Below, piece after piece: positions 23,962-33,840 of a stretch of DNA of 39,550 nucleotides. The notes below the pieces were generated by a model that did not search any database, was not told the origin of the DNA, and saw only the letters and a list, made by a program, of their open reading frames with translations. The first letter of the stretch is position 1, and each line of letters starts with the position of its first letter. Source of the DNA: Flavobacteriaceae bacterium CG2_30_34_30 (GTDB lineage Bacteria; Bacteroidota; Bacteroidia; Flavobacteriales; Flavobacteriaceae); NCBI GenBank assembly GCA_001873105.1, contig MNYN01000078.1, forward strand, positions 1 through 39,550, given 5' to 3'. The position numbers and the translations under genes were made by a program.

Positions 23962-26451
23962 TTAAAACACCACCACTTTATTATTCACAAAAAACAAACT
24001 ATTCACAAAGAAAAGTTTTCCATTTTCCCAGAAAGAGCGAAACAAAACGTCATCAACAAGATAAATTGCACTTCCTCTTCCTATTTTTTGTTCTCCAAAA
24101 ACTAAGGAATTTTTCAGTCCTTTTAACGCTTCCTCACCTGCAAATCCGCTTACGCGTTCTGCATCTCCTTCAATATAGGCTACGTTATAACCGTTTTCAA
24201 TAAAACTGTAGGAGCTATTTCCGGCTTTTAAAGTGAAGTAGGTATCAGCATATCCAAATGCCATAGGGTGTGAAACATCTACTTTTGTTTTGAAAATACT
24301 TCCTGTTATATAGTTTTTTACACTTTCATTTTCTCGTTGGTTGTAGGGAACAAGTAAATTTTTATCTTTTTTATCTTCTTTTTCATCCTCCTCTTCGCTG
24401 TTGTTTTTTAAACCAAAGCCATCTTTATCCACAAATGCGCTAACGGCATCATCTATAGCAATTAAAGTGCCTCCATTGCTAACCCATTCTTGCAACTTTT
24501 TTAAAGTACTTTCGTCTAAATATCCTTTGTAATAACCACTAGGCATAACCAAAACATCAAAACGGGTTAATTCGATATTCTTAAAATAATCGGTATCTAC
24601 CGAGGTTATTGGGTAGTGTAATTGTTGTTCAAAAAAGTGCCAAATAGCACCATAATTTAATGAGGAGGTAAATTTTCCTCGCAACACAGCTATTCTTGGT
24701 GCATGAATCATTTTTATATCGGGCGATCCAAAATCTGTTCCGTTATCAGAAAAACTAGTGGTTGCAACAAATAAGTTTCGGTTGTGCTCATTTGCAATTT
24801 TAGTGACTGTTTCATTGAATTTTGGATTCTTGCGGTTATCACTTTTTGTAATAACCAAACTCCCACGGTCAAAACTTTGTCCGCTCACAGCGAATGGTTT
24901 TTCGGTAAACCGCACTTTTATATCTTCTTGTAATAGTGCAGCCAGAAAAGTAGCGTCTTGCATACTATTCCATTTGCTGATGTATCCGGCAGCATTTGGA
25001 TTCGGAATTGTATTTGTTTTAGTAACCGTTTTAGAAGGAGTAGAAGTGACTAGCGTAGTACTTGCAATGGTTTCTAATCCAAAGGCATGAGGTAAATTCC
25101 ATGCTGTAATATCATAAGTGAGCGGTGTACTAAGCTTTGTTTCCGGTTCAAAAAGGGCTTGTATCATTTTACCTTTTGGTTGGTTTGTACTTACAACCAG
25201 TGCATTTTTCATATCCGTACTTCCGGTTTTGTTAGTTCCATAATGGTAGCCGGTTGCTTTGCCACTGTTTGAAAAACCATATTTTATTTCATGTCTGTCT
25301 AAAAGCGCAGCAAGGGCATTTATTTTATCGTCTTCGCCTTGAAGGATGTAACTTTTATATTTAAGATTGGTTTGAAAGAATTTTTTAAATTCTGAGTTTA
25401 GTTTTTTTGCGTTTTTTGAAGAAATTTCAACAGTAGAAAGTCCTGTGGTGGTGTGGTGTGCCACCCTATCTACCAAAGTGAGTTCATATCCCTCATCCGT
25501 ATCAACACCTAGTCCTGCACTTCCGTGACCGGCTTGTTCATAGGTCATTCCAATGGCACCAACATAGGTTGGATAGGTGTCTCCATAGCTAGGGTATAAC
25601 AAGTCAAACCGCTCTCTAGTAAAAAATAACCATCCTTTTTCATCAAAATATCTCGCATGATTTTTACCTATTTCTGTTTGAAAATCACGTTGCCAATCGG
25701 TAATAACTTCATGAAAAGGTTCAGCAGCAGGAGCAAAATAATAGGGTTCGTTAATTCCTTGTTCGTGAAAATCTACATGTACATGAGGCATCCATTGGTT
25801 ATAAATTTTAAGTCGTTGCTGGGTTTCCACTTGACTTGCCCATGCCCAATCGCGATTTAAATCAAATAAATAATGGTTGGGCCTTCCACCCGGCCAGGGT
25901 TCGTTATGTTCGGCTGCTACTTGAGCACTATTATAAGGCGTTGCCTTTACTTGGTTGTACCAGTTTGCATAGCGGTCACGACCATCGGGATTTAAGCAAG
26001 GGTCAATTATAACTACCGTATTTTCTAACCACGCTTGTTTTTGTGTAATCAATTCATAAAGGGTTTGCATGGAGGCTTCTGTACTGGACGCTTCATTGCC
26101 ATGCACATTATAACTTAGCCAAACGATTGCAATTTCGGGGTTTGCATCACCTTCGGTTATGCCTATTTGTTTTAAATTATTGGTTCTTATTGTTTCTATA
26201 TTTTGCATGTTTTTTACCGAAGAAACTACGGCATAGGTTAGCGGTCTTCTTTCATTGGTTTTTCCATAGGTGGAAAACGTTACCATCGAACTTTTTTCTG
26301 CAACATAATTAAAATAAGATAATACATCGGCGTGACGTGTAAATTGGGTGCCGATTTCATATCCTAAAAACTCAGAAGGCGATTGCACTTGTTGCGCTTG
26401 TATTGAGAGGACAATAATGCTAAATAAAAAAAAGGATATTATTTTTTTCAT
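23962..26451 (-). CDS. Secreted M14-family zinc carboxypeptidase
   Basis: The product has 829 residues with a signal peptide (MKKIISFFLFSIIVLS, cleavage after IQAQ). The M14 domain occupies about residues 30-370. VHGNEASSTEAS carries the HxxE zinc ligands, DPCLNPDGRDRY the substrate-binding region, and HVHVDFHEQG the third ligand. The C-terminal 450 residues contain a glutamine-amidotransferase-like or beta-sandwich segment (VLRGKFTSSLNYGAIWHFFEQ, FDVLVMPSGYY, GGTLIAIDDA) as in large flavobacterial M14 proteins. An acidic/lysine stretch (NSEEEDEKEDKKDK) interrupts it. It probably degrades peptides or proteins in the periplasm or outside. It is divergent from bshC across about 120 bases. Confidence 0.88.
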   Translation of the reverse strand: MKKIISFFLFSIIVLSIQAQQVQSPSEFLGYEIGTQFTRHADVLSYFNYVAEKSSMVTFSTYGKTNERRPLTYAVVSSVKNMQNIETIRTNNLKQIGITEGDANPEIAIVWLSYNVHGNEASSTEASMQTLYELITQKQAWLENTVVIIDPCLNPDGRDRYANWYNQVKATPYNSAQVAAEHNEPWPGGRPNHYLFDLNRDWAWASQVETQQRLKIYNQWMPHVHVDFHEQGINEPYYFAPAAEPFHEVITDWQRDFQTEIGKNHARYFDEKGWLFFTRERFDLLYPSYGDTYPTYVGAIGMTYEQAGHGSAGLGVDTDEGYELTLVDRVAHHTTTGLSTVEISSKNAKKLNSEFKKFFQTNLKYKSYILQGEDDKINALAALLDRHEIKYGFSNSGKATGYHYGTNKTGSTDMKNALVVSTNQPKGKMIQALFEPETKLSTPLTYDITAWNLPHAFGLETIASTTLVTSTPSKTVTKTNTIPNPNAAGYISKWNSMQDATFLAALLQEDIKVRFTEKPFAVSGQSFDRGSLVITKSDNRKNPKFNETVTKIANEHNRNLFVATTSFSDNGTDFGSPDIKMIHAPRIAVLRGKFTSSLNYGAIWHFFEQQLHYPITSVDTDYFKNIELTRFDVLVMPSGYYKGYLDESTLKKLQEWVSNGGTLIAIDDAVSAFVDKDGFGLKNNSEEEDEKEDKKDKNLLVPYNQRENESVKNYITGSIFKTKVDVSHPMAFGYADTYFTLKAGNSSYSFIENGYNVAYIEGDAERVSGFAGEEALKGLKNSLVFGEQKIGRGSAIYLVDDVLFRSFWENGKLFFVNSLFFVNNKVVVF

Positions 26452-26521
26452 AGGAATATTTTAAGATGCTAAATCTACTAAAAAAGTGGGGAATTGTACA
26501 CAGAAGATTAACGTATATTTA

Positions 26522-26553
26522 TTGAATATAATTTAACAATCCTCTTATCTTTG
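26522..26553 (+). promoter_or_regulatory. Promoter of bshC
   Basis: TTG at 26522-26524 and TATCTTTG at 26546-26553 are 21 bases apart, a full match to the Bacteroidota -33/-7 pattern. The ATG of bshC is 20 bases after the -7 box. Confidence 0.65.
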
Positions 26554-26573
26554 GTTTTTATTTAAATTAAATT

Positions 26574-28178
26574 ATGCCAACACACTGCATTCCTTATCGA
26601 GAAACCGGATATTTTTCATCACTTATAGAAGATTATTTAGAAGAAAAAGGGGCGTTAAAAAGCCTTTATAACCGATTTCCTACTCTTGAAAACTTTGCTA
26701 AACAAATGGAAGAAAAAGGAAATTCCTACCCAAAAGAGCAAAGAAAAATACTCGTGGAAGCCTTGCAAAACCAATATACAAATTTAACCGTTTCAGAAGC
26801 TACACAAAACCATATTTCCATTTTAAAAGAACAAAACACCTTTACCATAACTACAGGGCACCAATTAAATTTGTTTACTGGACCGTTGTATTTTTTGTAT
26901 AAAATTATTTCTACTATCAATTTATGCAAAGAGTTAAAACAAAAATATCCTAAAAATAACTTTGTACCTATTTATTGGATGGCAACCGAAGACCATGATT
27001 TTGAAGAAATAAATTATTTTAATTTCAATGAAAAAAAAGTAGTTTGGAATCGTAAATCCAGTGGTGCAGTGGGTGAACTGACCACAGAAGGTTTGAAAGA
27101 GGTAGGTGCAATTTTTTCAGAAAGCTTAGGGCATTCTCCAAACGCCATTTATTTAAAATCGCTTTTTGAGAAAGCGTATATCTACCACAACAATTTAGCA
27201 GACGCTACCCGTTATCTGGCAAATGAACTTTTTGGAAAGGATGGTTTAGTGATTTTAGATGCCAATAAAAAAGAGCTCAAACAATTTTTTATTCCTTTCG
27301 TTAAAAAGGAATTAGAAGAGCAATCTTCGTCATTAACTATTGAAGAAACAAACAAGAAGATTGCTTCTATTCCGAACACAAAATATAAACTACAAGTAAA
27401 TCCAAGAGAAATTAATCTTTTTTATCTAAGAAATAATACGAGAGAACGAATTATTAAAAGAGAGGATACTTACTTTATTAACCATAGTACCCTTACTTTT
27501 TCTTCAGAAGAAATACAAAACGAAGCTGAAAAACATCCGGAACGATTCAGCCCTAATGTAATGCTTCGTCCTTTATACCAAGAAGTTATTTTACCCAATT
27601 TGTGCTATATAGGTGGAGGTGGAGAAATAGCTTATTGGTTGCAGCTCAAAAGCTTTTTTGAAGAAGTAAAAATAACTTTCCCTATATTATTGTTACGAAA
27701 TTCGGCAATTTTGATTTCAAAAAAACAATTTGAAAAAATTAAAAAATTAAAGCTATCCATAAAAGATTTTTTTCTTCCCACATTTGAACTAGAAACCAAA
27801 GTAACCAAACAAATTTCTGAAATTAACATTGATTTTTCACCACAGAAAATGTACTTACAACAGCAATTTAAGGACTTGTATCAGCTTGCAAAACAAACAG
27901 ACCCATCTTTTATAGGAGCTGTTGCTGCTCAGGAAAAAAAGCAATTAAATGGACTTGATGCGTTAGAAAAACGTTTGCTAAAAGCACAAAAAAGAAAAAT
28001 TAGCAGTCATCTTAACCGTGTTTTGACTTTGCAGGAAGAATTGTTTCCCAATAGAAGTTTACAGGAGCGAATCGAAAATTTTTCGAAATGGTACTTGGAA
28101 TATGGGGAGGAATTAATACCTATGCTATTTTCAAATTTAAAACCTATGGAACAGAAATTTAAAATAATTGTACTTTAA
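26574..28178 (+). CDS. bshC: Bacillithiol biosynthesis cysteine-adding enzyme BshC
   Basis: The product has 534 residues with the family motifs TTGHQLNLFTGPLYFLYK, PIYWMATEDHDFEEIN, FSPNVMLRPLYQEVILPN and YIGGGGEIAYW. The C-terminal part has a helical coiled region (KKQLNGLDALEKRLLKAQ) typical of BshC. It joins cysteine to glucosaminyl-malate, the last step of bacillithiol synthesis, in the cytoplasm. bshA and bshB are not nearby, which is common. It ends by a four-base TTAA overlap with the convergent SIMPL gene. Confidence 0.95.
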   Translation: MPTHCIPYRETGYFSSLIEDYLEEKGALKSLYNRFPTLENFAKQMEEKGNSYPKEQRKILVEALQNQYTNLTVSEATQNHISILKEQNTFTITTGHQLNLFTGPLYFLYKIISTINLCKELKQKYPKNNFVPIYWMATEDHDFEEINYFNFNEKKVVWNRKSSGAVGELTTEGLKEVGAIFSESLGHSPNAIYLKSLFEKAYIYHNNLADATRYLANELFGKDGLVILDANKKELKQFFIPFVKKELEEQSSSLTIEETNKKIASIPNTKYKLQVNPREINLFYLRNNTRERIIKREDTYFINHSTLTFSSEEIQNEAEKHPERFSPNVMLRPLYQEVILPNLCYIGGGGEIAYWLQLKSFFEEVKITFPILLLRNSAILISKKQFEKIKKLKLSIKDFFLPTFELETKVTKQISEINIDFSPQKMYLQQQFKDLYQLAKQTDPSFIGAVAAQEKKQLNGLDALEKRLLKAQKRKISSHLNRVLTLQEELFPNRSLQERIENFSKWYLEYGEELIPMLFSNLKPMEQKFKIIVL

Positions 28179-28900
28179 TCGATATTGTATTCCAGACGCA
28201 TGGTTATGGATGCGGTTTTCTTTTTGTCAGATGTGTTAAAACTACCTCCCCAGCTATAGTCCTCCCCACTATTTTGACCTGTAATTTGAAATACACCAAG
28301 CTTTGCATCACTAAGTTTACCAAGTTTGCCGCCACTGTTTACTGCAATATTTTCAGCCCGCAGCCTAGCATCTTCTGTGGCTTTGGAAATCATTTCTATT
28401 TTTAAATCAGCAAGTTTGGTATAATAGTATCTGGGGGCATAACTATTAAACTGTACACCTTTATTAAGTAATTCGGTGACTTCACGAGACACACTTTCCG
28501 CCATTTCCACATCCGAAGACTCTACTTTTACTGTTTGGGTAAGATCATAACCTATAAAAGTTGTACCAACAAAATTACCGTTTTGATATTGATTTTCTGT
28601 TCGTTCGCTAGTTTGTACAGAATTAAAAATAATATTTTCTTTTGGAATACCTTTAGATACAAGATATTCTTCTACTGTTTTTTTGTCAAGGATGAGTTGG
28701 TCAAATGCGGCTTTTAAATTAGGATTCATTCTAGAAAACTGACCCTCCCAAACTATTAAATCGGAAATAAAATCTGCCGATCCAGAGCCGGTAACTGTTA
28801 TTTTACCATCAGGATTGGCACGATTTACATAAGCATTACCAAGAAAAATAGCAGCCAAAACTATGGCAAATGAGAAAATAATAGCTGTTATATATTTCAT
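28175..28900 (-). CDS. SIMPL (DUF541) domain protein
   Basis: The start at 28900 is chosen because MKYITAIIFSFAIVLAAIF forms a clean N-terminal signal or membrane anchor. A longer frame adds 16 residues. The 241-residue product has the SIMPL pattern: KITVTGSGSADF, a VWEGQFSR strand, LVSKGIPKENI, YDLTQTVKVES, then ATEDARLRAENIAVNSGGKLGKL, and an end in TASITMRLEYNID. The family forms periplasmic or cell-surface assemblies of uncertain role. It is convergent with bshC. Confidence 0.88.
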   Translation of the reverse strand: MKYITAIIFSFAIVLAAIFLGNAYVNRANPDGKITVTGSGSADFISDLIVWEGQFSRMNPNLKAAFDQLILDKKTVEEYLVSKGIPKENIIFNSVQTSERTENQYQNGNFVGTTFIGYDLTQTVKVESSDVEMAESVSREVTELLNKGVQFNSYAPRYYYTKLADLKIEMISKATEDARLRAENIAVNSGGKLGKLSDAKLGVFQITGQNSGEDYSWGGSFNTSDKKKTASITMRLEYNID

Positions 28901-29030
28901 AAACAAAAATTTTAATTTTAACGAATTTACAATAAAAACATATTGCATAATAAGAATATTTGTAAATTATTTTATTCAATTTTGTCCGATAAAAATTAAA
29001 AAAAACTAATCCATCTTAACCTAAATGCTA

Positions 29031-29190
29031 CTTGACAAGCAGGCCGACCTGATGGGTCTTGTTTTAACGAAATTCTATATTTTGCAAACAGGGCGTACCG
29101 AGGGGACTTAAAACAGCTTCGTAGTAGCAAAATGTTTGTAGAATATTTTAAAAAAGTTTGGATTAAAGCCCCAGTGGGTCGACTTGTTTA
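29031..29190 (+). ncRNA. ssrS: Candidate 6S RNA
   Basis: The 383-base space between the SIMPL and guaA starts holds a long imperfect hairpin. The outer arms are ACAAG..CGACC..TGGG (29035-29056) with CCCA..GGTCG.CTTGT (29170-29187). The inner arms are TTCTA.TATTTTGC (29072-29085) with GCAAAAT..TAGAA (29127-29142). An A/T-rich internal bubble lies between. Sequence blocks match those I recall from E. coli 6S RNA in the same order: CAAGC.GGCC near the 5' end, CTTAAAAC.GC in the apical part (29107-29117), and GG.TTA.AGCC near the 3' end. 6S RNA mimics an open promoter and binds the RNA polymerase holoenzyme. Ends are approximate, and I could not place its promoter with confidence. Confidence 0.7.
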
Positions 29191-29195
29191 TTTTG

Positions 29196-29223
29196 AATAA
29201 TTTAACCTAAAAAATAAATTATT
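29196..29223 (+). terminator. AT-rich inverted repeat after the 6S candidate
   Basis: AATAATTTA (29196-29204) and TAAATTATT (29215-29223) are a perfect 9-base inverted repeat with a 10-base loop, followed by TTATT. It is in the right place to end the 6S transcript before the guaA promoter. The stem has no G-C pair, so a strong terminator is doubtful. Confidence 0.35.
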
Positions 29224-29249
29224 TTATTAAAAAATTACCAATTTTTCCG

Positions 29250-29280
29250 TTGCTCAAAAAACCAAAATACCCTACTTTTG
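29250..29280 (+). promoter_or_regulatory. Promoter of guaA
   Basis: TTG at 29250-29252 and TACTTTTG at 29273-29280 have a 20-base spacer and match the Bacteroidota consensus. The -7 box ends three bases before the ATG at 29284, implying a leaderless or nearly leaderless message. Confidence 0.6.
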
Positions 29281-29283
29281 CCT

Positions 29284-30816
29284 ATGCAAAACAACAACGT
29301 ACTTATTTTAGATTTTGGATCGCAATACACACAACTTATCGCACGTCGTGTTCGAGAGTTAAACATATATTGCGAAATACATCCGTATCACAAAGTCCCT
29401 TCAGAAATAGGAAAATATAAAGCAGTAATCTTATCAGGAAGTCCATTTTCGGTAAGAGCCCAAGACGCACCACATCCTGATCTATCACAAATACGAGGCA
29501 AAGTGCCGGTTTTAGCGGTTTGTTATGGCGCACAATATTTTGCGCACTTTAGTGGTGGTAGCGTGGAATCTTCTGAAACAAGAGAATACGGAAGAGCAAA
29601 ATTAACGGATATTTTAGAAGCAAACGGGCTATTTAAAGGCATTGCTGAAGGCAGCCAAGTATGGATGAGTCATAGCGATACCATTGCAAAACTTCCCGAA
29701 AACGGAGTGCTTTTAGCAAGTACTGAAGGTATAAAAAACGCGGCATATCGTATTGATGGTGAAAAAACTTTTGCTATTCAATTTCACCCGGAGGTTTATC
29801 ATTCCACAGATGGAAAAAAACTTCTTGAAAACTTTTTAGTATCCATTGCTGGAGTTTCACAAAACTGGACACCTTCAGCATTTGTGCAAACCACGGTAAA
29901 CGAGTTAAAAGAAAAATTACAAAACGATAAAGTAGTACTGGGCTTGAGCGGCGGTGTAGATTCCTCAGTTGCTGCTATTTTGCTTCATAACGCAATCGGA
30001 AAAAACCTGTATTGTATTTTTGTAAACAATGGATTACTTCGTAAAAACGAATTTGAAAATGTGTTGCATCAATACAAAGACATGGGGTTGAACGTAAAAG
30101 GGGTAGACGCATCGGCACGCTTTTTGAAAGCCCTTGCCGGTGAAGCTGATCCGGAAAGAAAAAGAAAAGCCATTGGCAATGCCTTTATCGAAGTTTTTGA
30201 TGACGAAGCACACCAAATACAAGATGTGAAATGGCTGGCACAAGGCACTATTTATCCGGATGTGATTGAGTCGGTTTCTGTAAATGGACCCTCGGTTACT
30301 ATTAAATCGCATCATAATGTAGGTGGATTACCCGATTTTATGAAATTAAAAGTTGTAGAACCTTTGCGTATGCTTTTTAAAGATGAGGTGCGTCGTGTGG
30401 GTGCCGAAATGGGAATTTCAAAAGACCTTTTAGGAAGACATCCTTTTCCCGGACCGGGATTGGCAATACGTATTTTAGGCGATATTACCCAAGAAAAAGT
30501 GCGTATCTTGCAAGAAGTGGATGCCATTTTTATTGAAGGCTTACGCAAATGGAATTTGTATGACAAGGTGTGGCAGGCGGGTGCCATTTTGCTACCTGTG
30601 AATTCTGTTGGAGTGATGGGAGACGAACGAACTTATGAAAAAGTAGTGGCATTACGTGCCGTAGAATCAACCGATGGAATGACGGCAGATTGGGTAAATT
30701 TACCTTATGAATTTTTACAAGAAACCTCAAATAGTATAATAAATAAAGTAAAAGGCGTTAATAGAGTAGTATATGATATCAGTTCAAAACCACCGGCAAC
30801 TATAGAGTGGGAGTAG
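29284..30816 (+). CDS. guaA: GMP synthase (glutamine-hydrolysing)
   Basis: The ATG at 29284 is preferred over an in-frame TTG two codons upstream that lies inside the -7 box. The 510-residue product has a class I glutamine amidotransferase domain ([14 protein letters not shown] with the catalytic cysteine, and [11 protein letters not shown]), an ATP pyrophosphatase domain ([13 protein letters not shown]) and the C-terminal dimerisation domain ending in PATIEWE. It converts XMP to GMP in the cytoplasm. Complete and ordinary in length. The 6S RNA candidate lies immediately upstream. Confidence 0.98.
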   Translation: MQNNNVLILDFGSQYTQLIARRVRELNIYCEIHPYHKVPSEIGKYKAVILSGSPFSVRAQDAPHPDLSQIRGKVPVLAVCYGAQYFAHFSGGSVESSETREYGRAKLTDILEANGLFKGIAEGSQVWMSHSDTIAKLPENGVLLASTEGIKNAAYRIDGEKTFAIQFHPEVYHSTDGKKLLENFLVSIAGVSQNWTPSAFVQTTVNELKEKLQNDKVVLGLSGGVDSSVAAILLHNAIGKNLYCIFVNNGLLRKNEFENVLHQYKDMGLNVKGVDASARFLKALAGEADPERKRKAIGNAFIEVFDDEAHQIQDVKWLAQGTIYPDVIESVSVNGPSVTIKSHHNVGGLPDFMKLKVVEPLRMLFKDEVRRVGAEMGISKDLLGRHPFPGPGLAIRILGDITQEKVRILQEVDAIFIEGLRKWNLYDKVWQAGAILLPVNSVGVMGDERTYEKVVALRAVESTDGMTADWVNLPYEFLQETSNSIINKVKGVNRVVYDISSKPPATIEWE

Positions 30817-30886
30817 TCAAAATTTTAGGTTTAAGTTGTTTTTTACTAAGAGAATTTTCATTAAATAATAGTTAATAAAATAATTC

Positions 30887-32821
30887 GTGAAAAATTTTAG
30901 CATCCTTTTATTGTTTTTCATTTTGGGAAAATCTGTAGCATTTGCACAAACCAGTTACCAAAGTCACTATGTTAAGCAAGGGGAAACCGTATTTAGTATT
31001 TCCCAAAAATACAACATATCAGAAGAAGAAGTATATCGTTTGAATCCGGAAGTTAAAAACGGATTGAAAAACAATACAGTTCTTATAATTCCTTCAATAG
31101 TAGCAAAAGATACTACAGAAAATATCACTTTTAAAGAGCATAAGGTGAAACGAAAAGAAACCCTTTTTAGCATTTCGCAAACTTATGGTGTGACTGTGGA
31201 TGATATAAAAAAATACAACAAACATTTATATTCTTCTCAAGTTAAAAAAGGAGAAAAAATAAAAATTCCAATTAGGGCAGTTACCATCTTTTCAAATCCA
31301 ATTCCTTCTGATAAAGGAAAACATTTAGAAACTACTGCCGGCAAACATTTGGTAGAAGCACAAGAAACTAAATTTGGTATTGCAAAAAAATATGGCATTA
31401 GTGTTGCCGAATTAGAAGCACTTAACCCAAGTATTTATGGCACCGATAATTTGCCTTTGGGCAGTATTTTAAATGTTCCAAAATTACCAATAGAAAATAC
31501 CACAATTAACGAGGAAGGTTATACCTATTACACCATAAAACCAAAAGAAGGATTTTATCGGCTTAAGGTTTTATTTGGAGTTACCCAAGAGGAGGTCATT
31601 CTATTAAATCCGGAAACTAAAGATGGCTTGAAAGAAGGCATGGTAGTTAAAATACCAAAAAAAGACAAGGTAGTGCTTGAGGAAACTACAGAAGTTGCTA
31701 CTACAATACAAGTTAAAAACATAAGCATTGAAAACAGACTAACCAATTTTAAAACCAAAAATGTGGTTGTTTTCTTGCCTTTTGAACTAGACAAAGTTGT
31801 TTCTGATTCAACTTCATTAAATGAAAATCTAATAAGTAATAGCGCTTCCTTGCGTATTGCTTTAGATTTTTATTCGGGTGTCTTACTTGCAGCAGATTTT
31901 GCCAAACAAAAAGGAATTTCAGCAAACCTTCACGTGTTTGATACCAACGAAATGCAATCTGGGGTTAATGCTCTTTTTAATAGAAAAAACCTAAATGGAG
32001 TAGATGTTGTTTTAGGCCCTCTTAGGCAAGTACAAGTAGAACGAGTAGCCGCTGATTTAGAAAGTAAAAATATTCCGGTGCTTTCTCCGTTAAGTAATAG
32101 ACAAAGTAAGATGTATGCAAACTTTATACAAGGCATACCTTCTAATGATATACTCGAAGATGCTATGATTTCCTTTTTAAAAGAAAATAGTATGGGTAAA
32201 AATATTATTCTTATTGCTGACAGGAGTAAATCTGTACAACAACAAAAATTACAACATGCTATACCCGGTATTATCATCATCAATCCCAGCGAAGGAGGCT
32301 ATTTAAATATGCAGGGAGTATCTGATAAGTTAAGTAAAAATGTGGAAAATTGGGTGATACTCGAATCCACAAAAGCTACTTTAGTAAATAGTGTTATTAG
32401 TGGTCTTAATGGTCTTCGCAGAAATAATACCATTCGCCTGTTTACCCTTGATAAAAATGAATCGTATGATTTTAGTGAAATATCCAATGTACATTTGGCG
32501 CGTCTTGGATTTACCTATCCTTCGGTAAGTAAAACGTTTGATTATAAAGAGGAACATCCATTTATAAGTGCCTACAAAGAAACTTATGGCACATTGCCAA
32601 ATCGTTTTGCCGTTAGGGGTTTTGACATTACGTATGATATGTTATTACGACTAGCTTGTTCTGAAAGTCTTTTTGAAACGAATGATGATTTGATGGATGG
32701 AGAAACCACCTATCTTGAAAATAAATTTAATTACAAAAAAAATAACCAAGGTGGCTATTACAATACTTCTGTTTATATATTGAAGTATAATGAAGATTTA
32801 AAATTAGAAGAAGTAAAATGA
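30887..32821 (+). CDS. Secreted LysM protein with a periplasmic-binding-protein-like domain
   Basis: The product has 644 residues from a GTG start (MKNFSILLLFF), which gives a good signal peptide ending at AFAQ. Four LysM units follow, at about residues 25-70, 83-128, 150-193 and 208-252 (for example SHYVKQGETVFSISQKY and KRKETLFSISQTYGV). From about residue 285 to the end is a type 1 periplasmic-binding fold like amino-acid receptors (VVFLPFELDK, ALDFYSGVLLAADFA, VDVVLGPLRQ). LysM binds peptidoglycan or chitin-like sugars. The ligand of the second part is unknown. Its stop overlaps the OsmC start (ATGA), so the genes are translationally coupled. Confidence 0.9.
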   Translation: MKNFSILLLFFILGKSVAFAQTSYQSHYVKQGETVFSISQKYNISEEEVYRLNPEVKNGLKNNTVLIIPSIVAKDTTENITFKEHKVKRKETLFSISQTYGVTVDDIKKYNKHLYSSQVKKGEKIKIPIRAVTIFSNPIPSDKGKHLETTAGKHLVEAQETKFGIAKKYGISVAELEALNPSIYGTDNLPLGSILNVPKLPIENTTINEEGYTYYTIKPKEGFYRLKVLFGVTQEEVILLNPETKDGLKEGMVVKIPKKDKVVLEETTEVATTIQVKNISIENRLTNFKTKNVVVFLPFELDKVVSDSTSLNENLISNSASLRIALDFYSGVLLAADFAKQKGISANLHVFDTNEMQSGVNALFNRKNLNGVDVVLGPLRQVQVERVAADLESKNIPVLSPLSNRQSKMYANFIQGIPSNDILEDAMISFLKENSMGKNIILIADRSKSVQQQKLQHAIPGIIIINPSEGGYLNMQGVSDKLSKNVENWVILESTKATLVNSVISGLNGLRRNNTIRLFTLDKNESYDFSEISNVHLARLGFTYPSVSKTFDYKEEHPFISAYKETYGTLPNRFAVRGFDITYDMLLRLACSESLFETNDDLMDGETTYLENKFNYKKNNQGGYYNTSVYILKYNEDLKLEEVK

Positions 32822-33219
32822 GCACATCAAAAGTAGTTTATAAAGGCAATCTGCGCACAGAATGTACACACTTGCAGTCAGGAAGCACTTATATAACAGA
32901 TGCACCTATAGATAACAACGGAAAAGGAGAAGCGTTTTCGCCTACCGATACCGTTGCAACCGGTTTGGCAAATTGTATGCTTACCGTTATGGGAATAAAA
33001 GCAGAAAACTTAGAGGTTAATTTAGAAGGTACTACTGCTGAAGTCACTAAAATAATGGCAAGCGAACCCCGACGTATTTCAAAAATAGAAGTACAATTTA
33101 CAATGCCAAAAGGTATTTCAACAAAACACCAACAAATATTAGAGCATACCGCACGTACCTGCCCTGTTCACTTTAGTTTGCATCCCGATATAGAAAGAGA
33201 AATTACTTTTACTTGGTAA
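32818..33219 (+). CDS. OsmC-family protein
   Basis: The product has 133 residues and is cytoplasmic. The OsmC fold is shown by the N-terminal strands, FSPTDTVATGLANCMLTVMGI, which carries the first redox cysteine, and the C-terminal TARTCPVHFSLHPD with the second. The typical glutamate-bearing helix lies between them. Members reduce organic or fatty-acid hydroperoxides, though this YhfA-like branch is little studied. It overlaps the LysM gene by four bases, and the DUF922 gene starts five bases later. Confidence 0.92.
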   Translation: MSTSKVVYKGNLRTECTHLQSGSTYITDAPIDNNGKGEAFSPTDTVATGLANCMLTVMGIKAENLEVNLEGTTAEVTKIMASEPRRISKIEVQFTMPKGISTKHQQILEHTARTCPVHFSLHPDIEREITFTW

Positions 33220-33224
33220 AATAA

Positions 33225-33761
33225 ATGCATTGGATCGCTAAAATTGTAGTAATTTCAATATCCTTTTTCTTCATTGCAGAAAATCCTGTGGCAATACAAT
33301 GGAAGGAAAATTACAAACTTTCTTGGGAAGATTTTCAAGGTATTCCGCCCAAACAAAGTTCCTTTGTGGCAAGCACAGAATCGGGTATTTATTTTAGCTA
33401 TTCCACACAAAATACAAATAGTACAATTTCTTTAACCACCTTAGTAACCGCTAATTTTTACCCTAAAAACTCTTGGTATTTTCCTAACGCAGTTAATGCT
33501 GTCATTCTGAAACACGAGCAGGGGCATTTTGATATTTCAGAAATTCATGCTAGAGAACTTCGTAAAAAATTTGCTTTCTATACCTTCACTGAAAATTATA
33601 AAAATGAGTTACAAAGCATGTATTCCGAAACAGAAAATAACCGAAATGCAATGCAAAATAAATACGACATAGAAACTAACCATTCAAGAATTTTAGAAAA
33701 GCAAAAAGATTGGGAAGTATTTATTCAAAAGGAACTGTATCGTTTAAAAAGTTGGAAATAA
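33225..33761 (+). CDS. DUF922 putative zinc protease
   Basis: The product has 178 residues. The N-terminus is hydrophobic (IAKIVVISISFFFIA) and probably a signal peptide or anchor. The DUF922 segment reads YKLSWEDFQGIPP, followed by strands and LKHEQGHFDISEIHAREL, an HExxH zinc motif with a further histidine and glutamate downstream. Proteolysis is inferred from the motif and is not shown for the family. It lies in a tight run with the LysM and OsmC genes and was probably transcribed with them. Confidence 0.85.
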   Translation: MHWIAKIVVISISFFFIAENPVAIQWKENYKLSWEDFQGIPPKQSSFVASTESGIYFSYSTQNTNSTISLTTLVTANFYPKNSWYFPNAVNAVILKHEQGHFDISEIHARELRKKFAFYTFTENYKNELQSMYSETENNRNAMQNKYDIETNHSRILEKQKDWEVFIQKELYRLKSWK

Positions 33762-33840
33762 TTTTTTGAAAAAAATCAACACCTATTTCAGGTCTTTTAA
33801 CACTATATTTTTTACATTCACTAAAAATAAAACCACAATT

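Noticed and set aside
28949-29280. A purine riboswitch before guaA
   Set aside because: The fold is a single long rod, not a three-way junction, and there is a promoter between it and guaA. The blocks fit 6S RNA better.
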